From Isoetes taiwanensis (taxonomy: Eukaryota > Streptophyta > Lycopodiopsida > Isoetales > Isoetaceae), in the NCBI GenBank assembly GCA_021234155.1, contig JAJEKV010000010.1, positions 24,446,700 through 24,510,699 of the forward strand: DNA of 64,000 nt, given 5' to 3'. Shown here piece after piece: positions 33,001-43,323 of this stretch (positions are counted from its first letter, which is position 1; every line of letters begins with the position of its first letter). The notes under the pieces were generated by a model. That model did no database searches and was not told the DNA's origin. It saw only the letters and a list, made by a program, of their open reading frames with translations. Made by a program: the position numbers and the translations under genes.

Positions 33001-33379
33001 TGGAAAAAGGGAAAAAGAAAAGAAAAAGAGGGAAAGGGTGGGGAAAAGAGGAAAAAAAAGGAAAGAATCAACCAGGAAAAGGTTTGGGAAGAAGGGAAAG
33101 GGAAGGGCAACATAGGGGGAAACAAGGATGTGAAAAAAAAGAAGAAAAAAAAAGAAAGAAACAAAGGAAGCATGCAAGGAAAATGAAAAAAAAGAGGAAA
33201 AGGAAAAAGGGAAGTGTGAAAACGAGGAAAAGGAAAAAGAAAAGAGTAAAAGTAGCGTAAAGAATGGTATCGAATATGTTAACAATGGAGTACTTTCGGG
33301 TTATTCTCTCATTGCTATTGTGTATCATTTACAGGGTCTCAGTCAACTTATGCCCAGCAACGCTGGGCACCGTTCCTAG
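30068..33379 (+). mobile_element. Helitron H9 (3312 bp) with polypurine body and three internal heads
   Basis: It starts TCTTATATTATAAAG and ends GCCCAGCAACGCTGGGC, ACCGTTCCTAG, T33380. The right flank (TTAATTGATATAAGC) continues the tRNA spacer cut at the left, so the site is a tRNA spacer. The head phrase GTATGTCATGA..CAAACC occurs near 30090, 30205 and 31190. About 30315-31145 and 31300-33250 are almost pure purine. No gene. Confidence 0.9.
30315..33250 (+). repeat. Polypurine tracts of Helitron H9 (~2.8 kb in two blocks)
   Basis: A/G-only except scattered T and C, interrupted at about 31150-31310 by a head copy. Purines lie on the Helitron sense strand. Long opposite-strand ORFs (S/F/P/L only) are artefacts. 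Confidence 0.95.
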
Positions 33380-33495
33380 TTTAATTGATATAAGCATTTA
33401 ACATCTCGCTCACATCAGAAGGTCAAAGGGATGCAAAGCCAATACAACTTTATTTCTCGTAATAGACTCATAATATATGTTAGGGTATTTGGTCT
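33380..33495 (+). pseudogene. tRNA spacer and tRNA-Pro cut at nucleotide 13
   Basis: The spacer leads to GGGTATTTGGTCT (33483-33495), the first 13 nt of tRNA-Pro, and then changes abruptly to unrelated sequence that leads into a LINE. The break is in the D arm. Confidence 0.85.
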
Positions 33496-33774
33496 GTTGT
33501 AGCTTTCTTTTCTTGTAATTCTCTCACCATTGAAATATTTATATTTTAATGTCTAATTATAGAGCATTCTAGAATCTACTTCTCTGAGGCGCTCATGCTG
33601 GCGCTTAGGGTTTCAGCCCTGCTCGTTTGCTCATAACTCGGGATTCCGGTATCAGATTCACGTGTTCTTGGGCTCGTTGGAAAGCTTATCGAACGAGCTT
33701 TCCGTCGGTGTATGATTTGTATGGCGTTTCCTCTGTTTTAGTCGCCGGAATCCACCTGACGGTCCCGGCCCTCT

Positions 33775-34500
33775 ATGGCGACCCCTGACAGCATGCATGC
33801 GTTGAAGAAAAGAGCCCGCAATTTGGATACCTCGTCCCCATCAGAGCAGGTATCACAGGCTGAGGCAATCAGGGTTGTACAGGAACAGGCCGGTTCCTTC
33901 CAGGCTAAGCTGGCAAGCTTGGAGGCATCACGGGACCATCTGCCAGGGGCTGCGCTCAAGAAGCAGCTTCTCCAACAGAAATAGCGAATTTCCCTTGTGG
34001 AAGTACGGCTCGGGGATTATGATTGCAGGGGAGCCCAAAAGTCTAATGACCAGATAAGAGGGGAGATACAAGCAACAACGCAGCTAGTCACGGAGATGGG
34101 GCACCGCTTGATAAGGTCCACCAAATAGTGGATGGAAGACATGGCGCAAGCACGGGCTGACATGACGGGTTGCCGCAGCAGATTGTACAAGTCACAAGCA
34201 TGGCTGGTCGGATAGATGCTAAGGAAAAGGATGTGGAAGCAAAGGGGGGGCAGGCTCCAATTCCTTTGATGAAGCAAAGGCGCATGTGCAGGAGATGTCG
34301 AAGATGCTCACATATAGAGAACCATATGGCCAACTTACAAAGAAGAGATGCAGGGACCTCCGAATGGAGGTGCAACGAAGTCCGGAGTGCACCACGCCGT
34401 CTGCACCAGCACCCCCATACCGTAGGCCGAGGTGGCTTAGGGAATCAGCGGGTACTTCGTGAGGAGCAAGACATCCGTGCACGCCAACCTTATTAAAGCG
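33775..34500 (+). pseudogene. LINE ORF1-like region
   Basis: The ATG frame at 33775 gives 69 codons rich in A, S, Q and K (SEQVSQAEAIRVVQEQAGSF), consistent with a coiled-coil ORF1 or gag-like protein. A stop at about 33982 is followed by open stretches in the same and other frames. Position and composition, not a recognised domain, support the call. Confidence 0.45.
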
Positions 34501-35059
34501 GGGATTGCCGGAGGAGCAAGGCGAGGATTTGCCGGTAAGCTTACCACCCCGTAATTGCAAAGCTCCAATTACATGATTTGGTTATCAAGAGTCCAATCAG
34601 GATCGGAGGACCGAGCATGAGACCTCTGCTAGTTAAGTTTGCGCCTTGGATTGGGAGGCAAAATCTTTGTTGTTGCACCGCACTCGCCGCTTTGAAAGGT
34701 ACATCCATATACCGATCCGATCTCACACCACCGCAACAATGGGAAAGAAGCCAAGAGTTGGTCAAGATAAGAGAGATTCGGCAAGCCGGAGGGGCTGCTG
34801 GTTTGGTTAATGGCAAGATGAAGGTATATGTGCCTCCTCGCCGACAGCTTGGCGAGGCAACACTCCCCCTAACAGCCGGCCACACAGGCGAGCGGTCCAG
34901 GGGCATCAGCCGCAGGCCGGGAGAGGGCGGATTGAGGCCTTCCACAACCGCAAAGACATCCATCGTGGTCCCGCCGCCAGGCTGCCCGAAGTTATGCCAA
35001 CCACAAAGCAAAGATCCTCGCACTCGATGGGTCCACAACCGCAATTCAAAGATAGGGAA

Positions 35060-35800
35060 AGTGTCTTCGCATTGTTTCCCCGGAATTGTAGGGGCTTCCC
35101 GTGGCGTATGGGCAGTGGCTTTGAATGGGATCGCGACAGACATGGACATCGCCTTCCCCGCAGGAGACATGGGAGTATGAAGGGCATCGATTGCCGCATA
35201 TCCGAGGATATCAAAGCATTTCTCACTTGCTAATGAGCCATGGCGACGCTGGCACGGCGGGAGTGGCTTGCTACTTTAGGGACGCTTTAGCATGCAAGAT
35301 CACACTTCGAAGTCCGATGCATTTAACCGCTACATGTGGGTAATGGTATTAGAGCCCCGGTCATGTCCCATTGTTTTTGCTAGCTGCTACATTCCCCATG
35401 CAGCTCTAAGTTCTACCAGTACATGATGCGCATAATGCATGTCCGTGATGTCAGATAGGGAATCAGATGATGACATAGACCGCCATAGACATCGTGACGT
35501 ATTTTTGCTAGGAGATTTCAATGCTCGTGACGGGCAGCAAATGTAGTCGGTGACCTTCCAAGGTGACGCTTAATGCTGATCCGCTTTGGCTTGAGACACC
35601 GCTATTCAAAGATACACGGCACTCCCGTGATATGGTGGTTAGACCATTTGACAGACAAATGGTCCAAATTTCCTCGCCGTGTTTTTGACATGGTAATTTG
35701 TAATGGTATGCGCCATGGCCACACTCAGAGTGATAGGCGTGATGGGGAGCTAGTGTGTTGATTACCTTCTCGCCCCCAGCAAAGACTTGACATGGTTACA
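35060..35800 (+). pseudogene. LINE ORF2: APE-type endonuclease region
   Basis: LFPRNCRGFPWRM near 35073 may be the start of the endonuclease. Further on come SHGDAGTAGVACYFRDA (about 35234-35287) and, in another frame, FLLGDFNARDGQQ (about 35503-35541). GDFNAR is the characteristic motif of apurinic endonuclease-like LINE nucleases. Frameshifts separate the motifs. Confidence 0.75.
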
Positions 35801-36639
35801 CACTTCCCATTGGCACAAGCAATGGGGATGAGGAGGCTTTGTCGCATCACTACCCGCTTTATGTCACGCCGAATTGGGAGCACTCAATAGTGGAGACACC
35901 GCAAAGGGGGCGGAGGGTTACCATATATCCCACGCCATCGGCTGTGGACAAGATGAATCTGTTGGTTTGATAGCTTTACACAATCGCAAAGACAAAGTGC
36001 ATGGTCGGTGAGGGCGCCGCTTGCGTACCGCCGGGCTTCCTTTGCAGTGAAGGGCCCTCCAAGGAGGGACACCGCCAAGATTTTCCCCGAGAACCCGTGG
36101 TTTGATGCTGATTGCAAGGCTCTAAAGAGCCACCGCGCTTGGTCATAGATCCACGCTTGCGCCCACAGCCCCGCAGTTTCCTATAAGCTCTTTCTAAAAA
36201 GCCAAGAAAGGGAGATACATGGCGTAAAACCCGTGAGCTCGCTTGACATGCTCATGGCAGAGCCAAAAGCTTTTTGGCGTAAGGTGTTATACCGTACCGC
36301 CCGTGTGGCTGGTAATGTAAGTGTGGAGCAATGGATGCACCGCTATGTGAGTTATATGAACCCCGTGAGCTAATACCGTGGTCCCGGATCGGTAGGAAAG
36401 GTACCGCAGCTCACGCCGGAGGATGTCCAGCAGGTCTCGTGCATCCGCGAATGGCAAGGCAAAGGATTTTACAGGGCTGCAGTCGAAGCCGCTGAAATGG
36501 GGTGGCCCATCCGCGGTAGGGACCCCGACGGTGATCATTAACCGTGCCTCGAGCAGGGGCCCCCCGTGAGGGATGGTTAGTAAGGTTGTTCCCGCGGCAT
36601 AAAGCCGGTAATACGGATGAGCCGGGCGAATTACCGGAT

Positions 36640-38310
36640 GATTATGGTAAGCTCGCCGCTTGCAAAGCTCCCCGGCAGGGTGGTGGAGAAGAAACTCACT
36701 AAGTGGGCCGAGGAAGCTGTGGGTGCGTAATTGGCCAGCAAAGCTGCCACCCACCACCCACCTAATCGACCATATCTTCACTTTGAGAGTGTTGATGGAG
36801 GCAAAGTTTTATGCGCCGACAGACTTGTATTGCTGCTTTGTAGATTTTAAGACCGCATATGATACCGCCCCCGCAGACATGCCGCTGCGAGGTTGCAAGA
36901 CTTGGCGAAGTTCCACATGAGTTGCGCAATGGGGTGCACCAGCTTTATAATGGGATTTATGCCGCACTTCCTTATGAAGATCGACGGCAGCTAGCACTAT
37001 GGAGTTAAGCAGAGCTGCTGTTGTCTCCAACGCTTTTGGGTTGTACATTGATAGCTTGGAGACGGGATGCAAAGCACCATGGGGAGCCGGGGTGCAATTA
37101 TCCGAGGCGACCTCTCCTCGGAGCCGCTTACTATATGCGGATGATGTAGCTTTGCTAGCACGGCCAGCAAAGATGCAAGAAGATTTGATGCCCTCGGGTT
37201 CTCGTGGGGCAACGGAATGACAGTGAACTTGCACAAAACTAAGCTTCTCGCGATCCCGTCCTCGCAACACCCTATCCCTGAAGTTATATTACAGGGGGAG
37301 AAGTGGAGATGGTGCGAGCTTCAAGTATCCGGGAATTGATTTCACTACTAACATACCGTGGGATGAGTGTGTAGAGAGGAGAGCCGCAGCAGGTTGGAAG
37401 GCTTTATATGCAAAGGCAAAACGCTGTGTTGCCTGGACAGATCTCTGCGGATCGGGCGAGGAGAGCACACCCGCTTAGGGCTTTGGTCGAGCCTGCTACT
37501 ATATGGGGTGGAGGTTTGGGGCCCAAAGCAGCTAGCAAAACACACGGGATAGGTTGGAAAGGGTGCGTAAAGCTTTCTTGACATATAGTTTGGGAGTGAA
37601 GGACACCGCATCGTGATCAGATTTTGTTGTATGAGACGGGGTTCGCCTTTACAAAGATTCGCTGGCGCGCAGCATCTTACTTGCTTCCATAAGGTGGATG
37701 GGATGGATGAGCATCGCTGCCCCCACACAGCCGCGTTGTTAACGCAGGGCCCCCAAATGCCGGGTCAAGAGGGTATGGCACGAAAGCAATCGTAAGGGAT
37801 GGTTTAGAGGTGGTCTATGGATTACCAACATGGTCGCGACTCGCAGATTCGATGCGCAATGGGCAATTGATGCGGGCTATGCTGCCACCCCCGTGGATGC
37901 CTCTACTCTTGCAAAGCCCAAGACAGAGCACTATCACACGCAGATTAATCCCGCCTTGAGCATGGACCCCATCGGTACTTGAAAGCACACATCTCTCGCG
38001 GAAGAAACGGAGAGCTATTGCTGCCATAAGGACAGTTCCCATTACCTCGTAATTGAAACAGTCGGGGTGAATGGCGGCACGGATCCCCTGTGGAGGAGAG
38101 GATATGTCGTTGTTGTGAGATGCACGGATAGAGGATGAGCACCATGCCCTCCAAATGGCAGCCCAAAGATATGCCCATGTCCGAGCAAAAGGCACACCGA
38201 TCTTAGATGCTCGGACACACCGCTACATCGCTTACTCGCATCACCTATGGTAGCTGACCGAGCTTACATCCCGCAGATTTCGCCGCCGACTTGCTCTTCT
38301 GGGGCATGGT
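36640..38310 (+). pseudogene. LINE ORF2: reverse transcriptase and C-terminal region
   Basis: DHIFTLRVLMEAKF...LYCCFVDFKTAYDT (about 36768-36860) is RT block 1-3. FGLYIDSLETG and LLYADDVALLA (about 37030-37155) contain the catalytic YADD box. FKYPGIDF follows near 37318, as in LINE RT thumb regions. Many frameshifts occur; the catalytic box itself is intact. Confidence 0.85.
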
Positions 38311-38387
38311 ATTTGAGAGCCTACTGTTAGGGTTTTTCCTCCCAAGTGGGGGTTTTTTCATCCCGGTAGTAGGGTTCTACTGTACAG

Positions 38388-38609
38388 TTACATTGTTTGT
38401 TTTTTGGTGTTGGGGTTTCTGGCTTTTTTGCCTGTTCTCTGCATGTACCGTCTCATAGGCCTCTGGCCTCCGTGGACGTTAAAATAAACTTCCTTCCTTC
38501 CTTCCTTCCTTACCAATCGAGCTTCACGGTCCTGTGATGTCTCTCTAGCATGCTTCTCCCTATAGTAATTTCTCTCGGATGCACGCCTTCTTTTTCGTTC
38601 TTCCGTCAT
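38388..38609 (-). pseudogene. Fragment encoding a basic RERN-type N-terminus, cut by the LINE tail
   Basis: The ATG at 38609 (minus) starts MTEERKRRRASERNYYREKH then ARETSQDREARLV, a charged pattern reminiscent of repeat segments in plant mobile-element and helicase-like proteins. The frame runs into KEGRKEG, encoded by the (CTTC)n LINE tail, so the coding part ends near 38515. A second copy of the first 21 codons lies at complement 38812-38875. Confidence 0.45.
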
Positions 38610-38957
38610 TACGAATTAGGTATGAGGAGGATGTTGAAGATTTGTGAGTCGTTGCTCCTCCATGAATGTATTTAAGCCTTGCCAAAAAAGGTAAAATGTG
38701 TAAAAGGTGTAAAAGGTTCAAAAGGTAAAAGGTGTAAAAGGTAAAAGGTGTTTTGCCTTTCTACGCTTGGGGGAAAAGGTAAAAGGTGTTTTGCCTTTTT
38801 TAAAGTTTAATTAGCATGCTTCTCCCTATAGTAATTTCTCTCGGATGCACGCCTTCTTTTTCGTTCTTCCGTCATTACGAATTAGGTGTGAGGAGGATGT
38901 TGATGATTTGTGAGTCGTTGCTCCTCCATGAATGTATTTAAGCCTTGCCAAAAAAAG
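38547..38957. repeat. Direct duplication, ~145-bp copies with 265-bp period
   Basis: The block starting TAGCATGCTTCTCCC (38547) through CCTTGCCAAAAAA is repeated from 38812. Between and after the copies lie GTAAAAGGT-type repeats. Confidence 0.92.
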
Positions 38958-39160
38958 TAAAAGGTGTAAAAGGTAAAAGGGGTAAAAGGTAAAAAGTAAA
39001 ATGTGTAAAAGATAAAAGGTAAAAGGTGTAAAAGGTAAAAGGTGTTTTGCCTTTGTACGCTTGGGGGAAAAGGTAAAAGGTGTTTTGCCTTTTTAAAAGT
39101 TTAATGGTGCCTTTTACATTTGAGGGAAAAGGTAAAAGGTGGTGTTGTCATTTTTTTTGT
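38690..39160 (+). repeat. GTAAAAGGT/GTGTAAAAGGT array, left arm
   Basis: Irregular tandem GGTAAAAGGTGT units, G-rich strand on plus. The complementary C-rich arrays lie at 39880-40075, giving an imperfect inverted pair around the ORF at 39294-39797. Confidence 0.9.
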
Positions 39161-39293
39161 CCAAATAGTGCCTTTTATGTTTGGAAGAGACATTTGGAGA
39201 ATGTGGATATATAACAAAACTGAAAGTTTTCAACTTTTATAATTTTTATAACTTTTTATTACAACAACGATTTTACAAATGTTTTAACAATAT

Positions 39294-39797
39294 TTAAAAG
39301 AAACCTAAATCCTTCATGTTAGATAGTGTTGCATTGGTATCTCTAAGAGCTTTGAGTAGCATAGCACGGTGCCTGTACATAGCAGTTCTGAGTGGGAGCA
39401 TGTTGTTAACTTGAGCAGGTTTTGAGGTAAGCTTATAGTCAAAGTCAATAACTCTTTGTGATGTAGCTAGGAGCATATTGTCACTTGTGTATATAAGGTC
39501 TGCTATCTTGTCAACTTCTTGTTGGTTGATAATCTCAACCACTGATGTGTCCACAACTTCTTCTTGGCTACTGATCTCAGGCTCTTGTTGTTGGTCCTGT
39601 GTCTATTGGTCGTCTCTCTCATGGTTTTGTGCTTGTTGGTTTTCAGTCTCCATGTGTTCGTCTCCTTGAAGTCCGATGTAGATACGTGTTTGCTCATTAT
39701 GTCCCTCTCTATTTTGTGCTTGTTGCTCCTTAGTGTCCCATTCATTGTCTCCTTCAAGTTCAATATAGATAACTCCTTGCTCATTATGTTGCTCCAT
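39294..39797 (-). pseudogene. 168-codon ORF with one in-frame TAG, unknown function
   Basis: The minus-strand frame from ATG 39797 to TAA at 39296-39294 is continuous except for a TAG at 39605-39603. Residues about 3-60 contain two copies of a ~29-residue repeat (HNEQ..IYI.L.GD....T..QQAQN). The C-terminal half is helical-looking (NNMLPLRTAMYRHRAMLLKA). The stop occurs between a Gln codon and TQDQQQEPE, so a CAG-to-TAG change is plausible. No family recognised; it may be related to the gene at 40335, which also has duplicated N-terminal repeats. Confidence 0.5.
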
Positions 39798-39879
39798 GTG
39801 CCTTGGGTCCTCCGCGGTTCTTGAAAGCTAAATCTTCCTATTTTATAATATGGAAAAAAGGTGAAAAGGGTGATAAAGG

Positions 39880-40075
39880 TGTAAAACACCTTTACCTTTT
39901 ACCTTTTACACCTTTTACCTTTTACCTTTTTTACCTTTTACACCCTCCCCCCCCCCCGTTTTTATGTAGGCACTTGTATCATAATTGTGGAAAACACCTT
40001 TACCTTTTACCTTTTACACCTTTTACCTTTTTTTTTAACCTTTTACACCTTTTACCTTTTACACCTTTTACCCCC
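39880..40075 (-). repeat. ACCTTTTAC array, right arm of the inverted pair
   Basis: Tandem CACCTTTTACCTTTT units broken by a 60-bp unique segment (39953-39995). It is the reverse complement of the array at 38690-39160. Confidence 0.9.
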
Positions 40076-40334
40076 GTTTTTTTCGTGTTTTTTTCGATGT
40101 CTTTTTTAAGATGATATAAAACTTTATTTATTTGTAGCAAGAGCCATTGGGAGAAGAAATATAGAATATACAATAGAACTGATGTTCCTAACTTTTATAA
40201 CTTTTTTTTATAGCAAAAATTTGGGTTGTATCATATGGTAGCCCATATGTATATGCAACAGAACAATAGGACATACATTATCCACTAATCAATCATCTGG
40301 ACCTATAGGTTGTTGGTAACTAACTCAAGCTTTG

Positions 40335-40792
40335 CTATGGATTTCGTCGTTCATGTTGTATCTCTTGGATTTTCTCTTTTCGTAATTTTTGTATAAAGGA
40401 TAAAAATGAACGGGTGCCAAGAATATGTTGTTGGATTCGTTCGTTTAGGTGTTGACGAAGTGTAGCTTGAAGTGCATTCAATTGTGGAAGCGTGATGTTG
40501 GGGCGTTCATCCAAGTTCACGTCAAATGACGTCATTGAACCATGTAAATGATTGATTGATTGCTCCAGCTGAGCAATGTGTTGGAGCACATTATCTGTAT
40601 CATTTTCTATGGGTGCCTATAAAACAAAAGCATGATGTTAATTTGACACTTTTTTTTTTGGATGCAATAGAAAACATGTCTTACCGTAGGGTTGATAACG
40701 ATGCCAACGTCTTGGATACCTAAGTTATGTTCATTATTGTCAACGATGCCAACGTCTTGGATACCTAAGTTATGTTCATTATTGTGGTCCAT
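40335..40792 (-). CDS. Small two-exon gene, unknown function (129 aa)
   Basis: Model complement(join(40335..40616, 40685..40792)). The 68-bp intron has a consensus donor (ACG|GTAAGA) and acceptor (TTTTATAG|GCA) and is phase 0. Exon 1 encodes MDHNNEHNLGIQDVGIV followed by an in-frame 45-nt duplication (DNNEHNLGIQDVGIV). Exon 2 encodes a hydrophilic, probably helical or coiled-coil segment (LQHIAQLEQSINHLHGSM). No signal peptide or membrane segment. A degraded relative lies in the Helitron at 61319-61770 and has only one copy of the exon 1 repeat, so the duplication is derived. Could be an accessory protein of an unrecognised transposon rather than a host gene. Confidence 0.6.
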
Positions 40793-41004
40793 CTTTGGTC
40801 TACTATACACCAAGCACTTTACAAATGCAAGGCTTCAAGCTCGTATCTATAGGGAACGAAAGTAAAAGGACTAAAAAAAGGTCATAAGTGAAAAGGTTAA
40901 AAAAGGCAATGGCCTTTTTTCCAAGAAATAACTCCAAGATATTAGAACCAAGTTATTCTTAGATAAGAATGTGACATGTACACAAAGATCTTAGATCCGA
41001 GTTA
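40793..41004. other. Spacer before the Copia element
   Basis: AT-rich, no gene seen. The last five bases (AGTTA, 41000-41004) are the probable left target-site duplicate of the Copia element; the right copy is lost with the 3' LTR end. Confidence 0.5.
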
Positions 41005-43298
41005 TGAAGATATTGTTCATGTAATATTGGGAGAAATCTGTGATGCTCATGATTTTTTTTTGAAGGTAAGATTTTTTTATTTATTAATAATAATTGGTAC
41101 AATGACCTTATTACAAAAGTGGCTCCACAATAGGCCAGATAGAAAGTATTTTATCGCAGAAACTAACGATCTCTTCCAGATCAGATATGGAATTTCATCC
41201 ACTGCTGTGATAACCCAAATGCAGGAACAGAAAATAACATAGCTCCGTAAGGCCATACAAGGCAAAAGATCACGTGAAATATAAGGACAACACCACCGTC
41301 TGACGCTCCTCCCCGAAGATACAAGATAAAAGACAAGTTCAAAGGAGCTTCCTTCCGCGCGTTAACTTGGACCTCACCCCAAATGCATCAAGATACTAAA
41401 AGGAGAGCACTACTACTTTTCCAAAAGAGTACTAGGTGTAGGTGTCCTCACCATCTTCTCCAAACACATTTGTCCTAAGGCCCTCCCAAATAGGTGGTCC
41501 ACATCCTTTGCACCTCGTTTCAGTCTCTTGCTTGAGTGTCATCCTTCTAATCTACCAGCTAATCATAGCAGGCAATAGCAAGGCACTTAGTCCTCCCGTA
41601 CCAAGTGGCTAATAGATCTCCTACATTTTCTGGCCTCCCTTCATTATGATTTCTCTAGGTCCCACACCACCTCCTAGCTGGGATAGGAGAGGGCAACATG
41701 AAAACAACAAATCTCCAACAAAATCCACATATTAGGCTACAGGTCCTTTGAAGAACGCTAGACAAAGATCTTGCAATTCCAGTCACTTAAGGCTTACCAC
41801 TTCTGCAAAATAATGCTTCAAGCTAAGGCCAACTTGCCATTTCCAGTCCACTAAGTGCACCCTTAAACCCTCTCCCGAAACTTTTCACATATAGTGGACT
41901 GCCCAATAACAAGAAAATCACTACAGTCCATTTTCCTGGCCATTTGGTAGAAGCAATAACATGGAAGCACCCAGATGCCGGCTAAATAAATCTAGGGTGC
42001 TCTTTTTGTGACCACAACTACTTAGAGCCAAAGCAAATAGGATGTATCCTGAAACAAGACTAAGTGAAGTAGCTGGTCTTGAATGATTACAATGCAATAC
42101 CACTGCCCTGCTCATCCACATCGAACCTAAGCAATAAGACCTGAACCTTGTGGGGATATTGCTTCTTTCATGTTTAAAAAACCAGGGCAATCTCTGCAGG
42201 CATACATAAGCTTTTCCAATGAAATAAAGAGAGCCAAGGTATAACAAAAAAGCATAAATCTGCAGTGAGTGCAGCATAGCTGCAATGAGTGCAGCAACAA
42301 ATTCCCAGGTTGCAGTGAGTGCAACCATTCCTTACATAACCACAGTGAGTGCAGCCATCTAAGTGTCTAGAATCTGTTTATCTGAAAGCCCCTGACTCCA
42401 TCTATATGCACAAAAGCAAGTGACATACCACAGGGAGTAGCATCCAGACTGAGCTCGTTCATGTTGATAACGTTTTAGCTTCCTCCTAAAGGACCTATTG
42501 CTGCCACCATACATAAAGAACTGCAGTCCCAAGCATGCATCCATGTCGTACCCATCAGACTAAAAGCATATGATCTGCTCAGAAATCCCCTTCAATCCCG
42601 ATAGAAGCAAAGAAACACAACACAGAAGCCCCAAGATATGAAAACTTGAAGCTGAAAGACGAAACTGAGCTGTATCGGGAGCTTTGCTGCTAAGAGATCA
42701 AATCGCATAAGCATGAACTGAAAATACCTTGCCTTACCTAAGTCACAACCATGAATAATCATGATGCTCATGATTATTCAAGATCTATTGTTTGACATAG
42801 ACTTGAAGAACAGAAGAACAAAATAAAGAACAAAAGGACAAGTTCATAGTTTCAAGGGAGTTGATTGAACCCAATGGTCTCAATAGATTATATGGTTGAA
42901 GTTTGCTTAAAATAAAGATCATTATTTTTAGAAGAAGATATTTGAAGTATCGAATGGTGTTAAGCCAAAAAAGGCTCGCTTGAAAAATTAGCTTATTTTT
43001 GAGCGGCAACAGCAGATCGTTCTGGCATGAATGCCGGACTAAGAAAATGAAATGAATTAGTATCTATTATGTTTTTGAGTTAACCGGAAAGTGGCTTGCA
43101 GATCATAATCAAGCCGGCTTGGGCTGTCAAAGAAGTCAGTGTCGAGAAAGTAAATAAACCATTGAAGATATTTTGTTTCATTGAGCATTGGAAATACCAT
43201 ATCCCATGGTTACTAAGTGATTATGCAATTTCCCTTATTGAATTGGGCTAGTTAAATTTGTGAATTTGCTTGAAATATCTAGTTAACTCCAATCTTCA
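41005..43298 (+). repeat. 5' LTR of the Copia element (with a 1.7-kb insertion)
   Basis: Begins TGAAGATATTG and ends ...TCTTCA just before the PBS. The parts 41005-41054 and 42776-43125 match the 3' LTR at 57039-57450 with few substitutions and a short 3'-LTR-specific insertion near 57210-57225. The terminal 173 bp (43126-43298) have no counterpart in the 3' LTR, which is cut. Confidence 0.92.
41055..42761 (-). mobile_element. Probable 5'-truncated LINE or retrocopy in the 5' LTR
   Basis: It is flanked by a 14-bp direct repeat TGATGCTCATGATT (41041-41054 and 42762-42775) and starts with T-rich runs on plus, which is the poly(A) end of a minus-strand retro-insertion. On the minus strand the 3' end reads TTATTAATAAATAAAA. 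A 135-codon minus ORF (41921-42328) is leucine-rich but unrecognised. About 42250-42360 the motif GCAGTGAGTGCA is repeated four times. The source element is not identified. Confidence 0.75.
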
Positions 43299-43299
43299 T

Positions 43300-43312
43300 T
43301 GGTATCAGAGCC
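43300..43312 (+). other. Primer binding site
   Basis: TGGTATCAGAGCC, complementary to the 3' end of initiator tRNA-Met, one base after the LTR end. Standard for plant Copia elements. Confidence 0.93.
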
Positions 43313-43323
43313 AAGTTTAAGAA

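Larger units (their letters stand above)
28228..33495. repeat. Higher-order repeat unit, copy C (partial)
   Basis: Restarts with the leader spacer and seven tRNA-Pro genes as in copy A, but has a different Helitron (H9) after the seventh and no NIF-like gene. The array phase continues to a tRNA broken at 33495. Confidence 0.83.
33496..38510 (+). mobile_element. LINE with APE-type endonuclease and reverse transcriptase, (CTTC)n tail
   Basis: About 280 bp of 5' leader precede a probable ORF1 (from 33775) and an ORF2 with endonuclease and RT motifs. The 3' end shares phrases with the short LINE tails at 12339 and 25665 and finishes TTAAAATAAACTTCC(TTCC)n. The right flank is not tRNA sequence, so either the element is followed by a rearrangement or two LINE copies have recombined. 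All frames are broken. Tail type and motifs suggest a non-L1 clade; I cannot assign it. Confidence 0.8.

Noticed and set aside
30226-33285. ORFs up to 648 codons on the minus strand
   Set aside because: Same polypyrimidine artefact within Helitron H9; the equivalent frames in H12 are interrupted differently.
38690-40075. Possible interstitial telomere repeats
   Set aside because: The unit is GTAAAAGGT/GTGTAAAAGG, not TTTAGGG, and is irregular.
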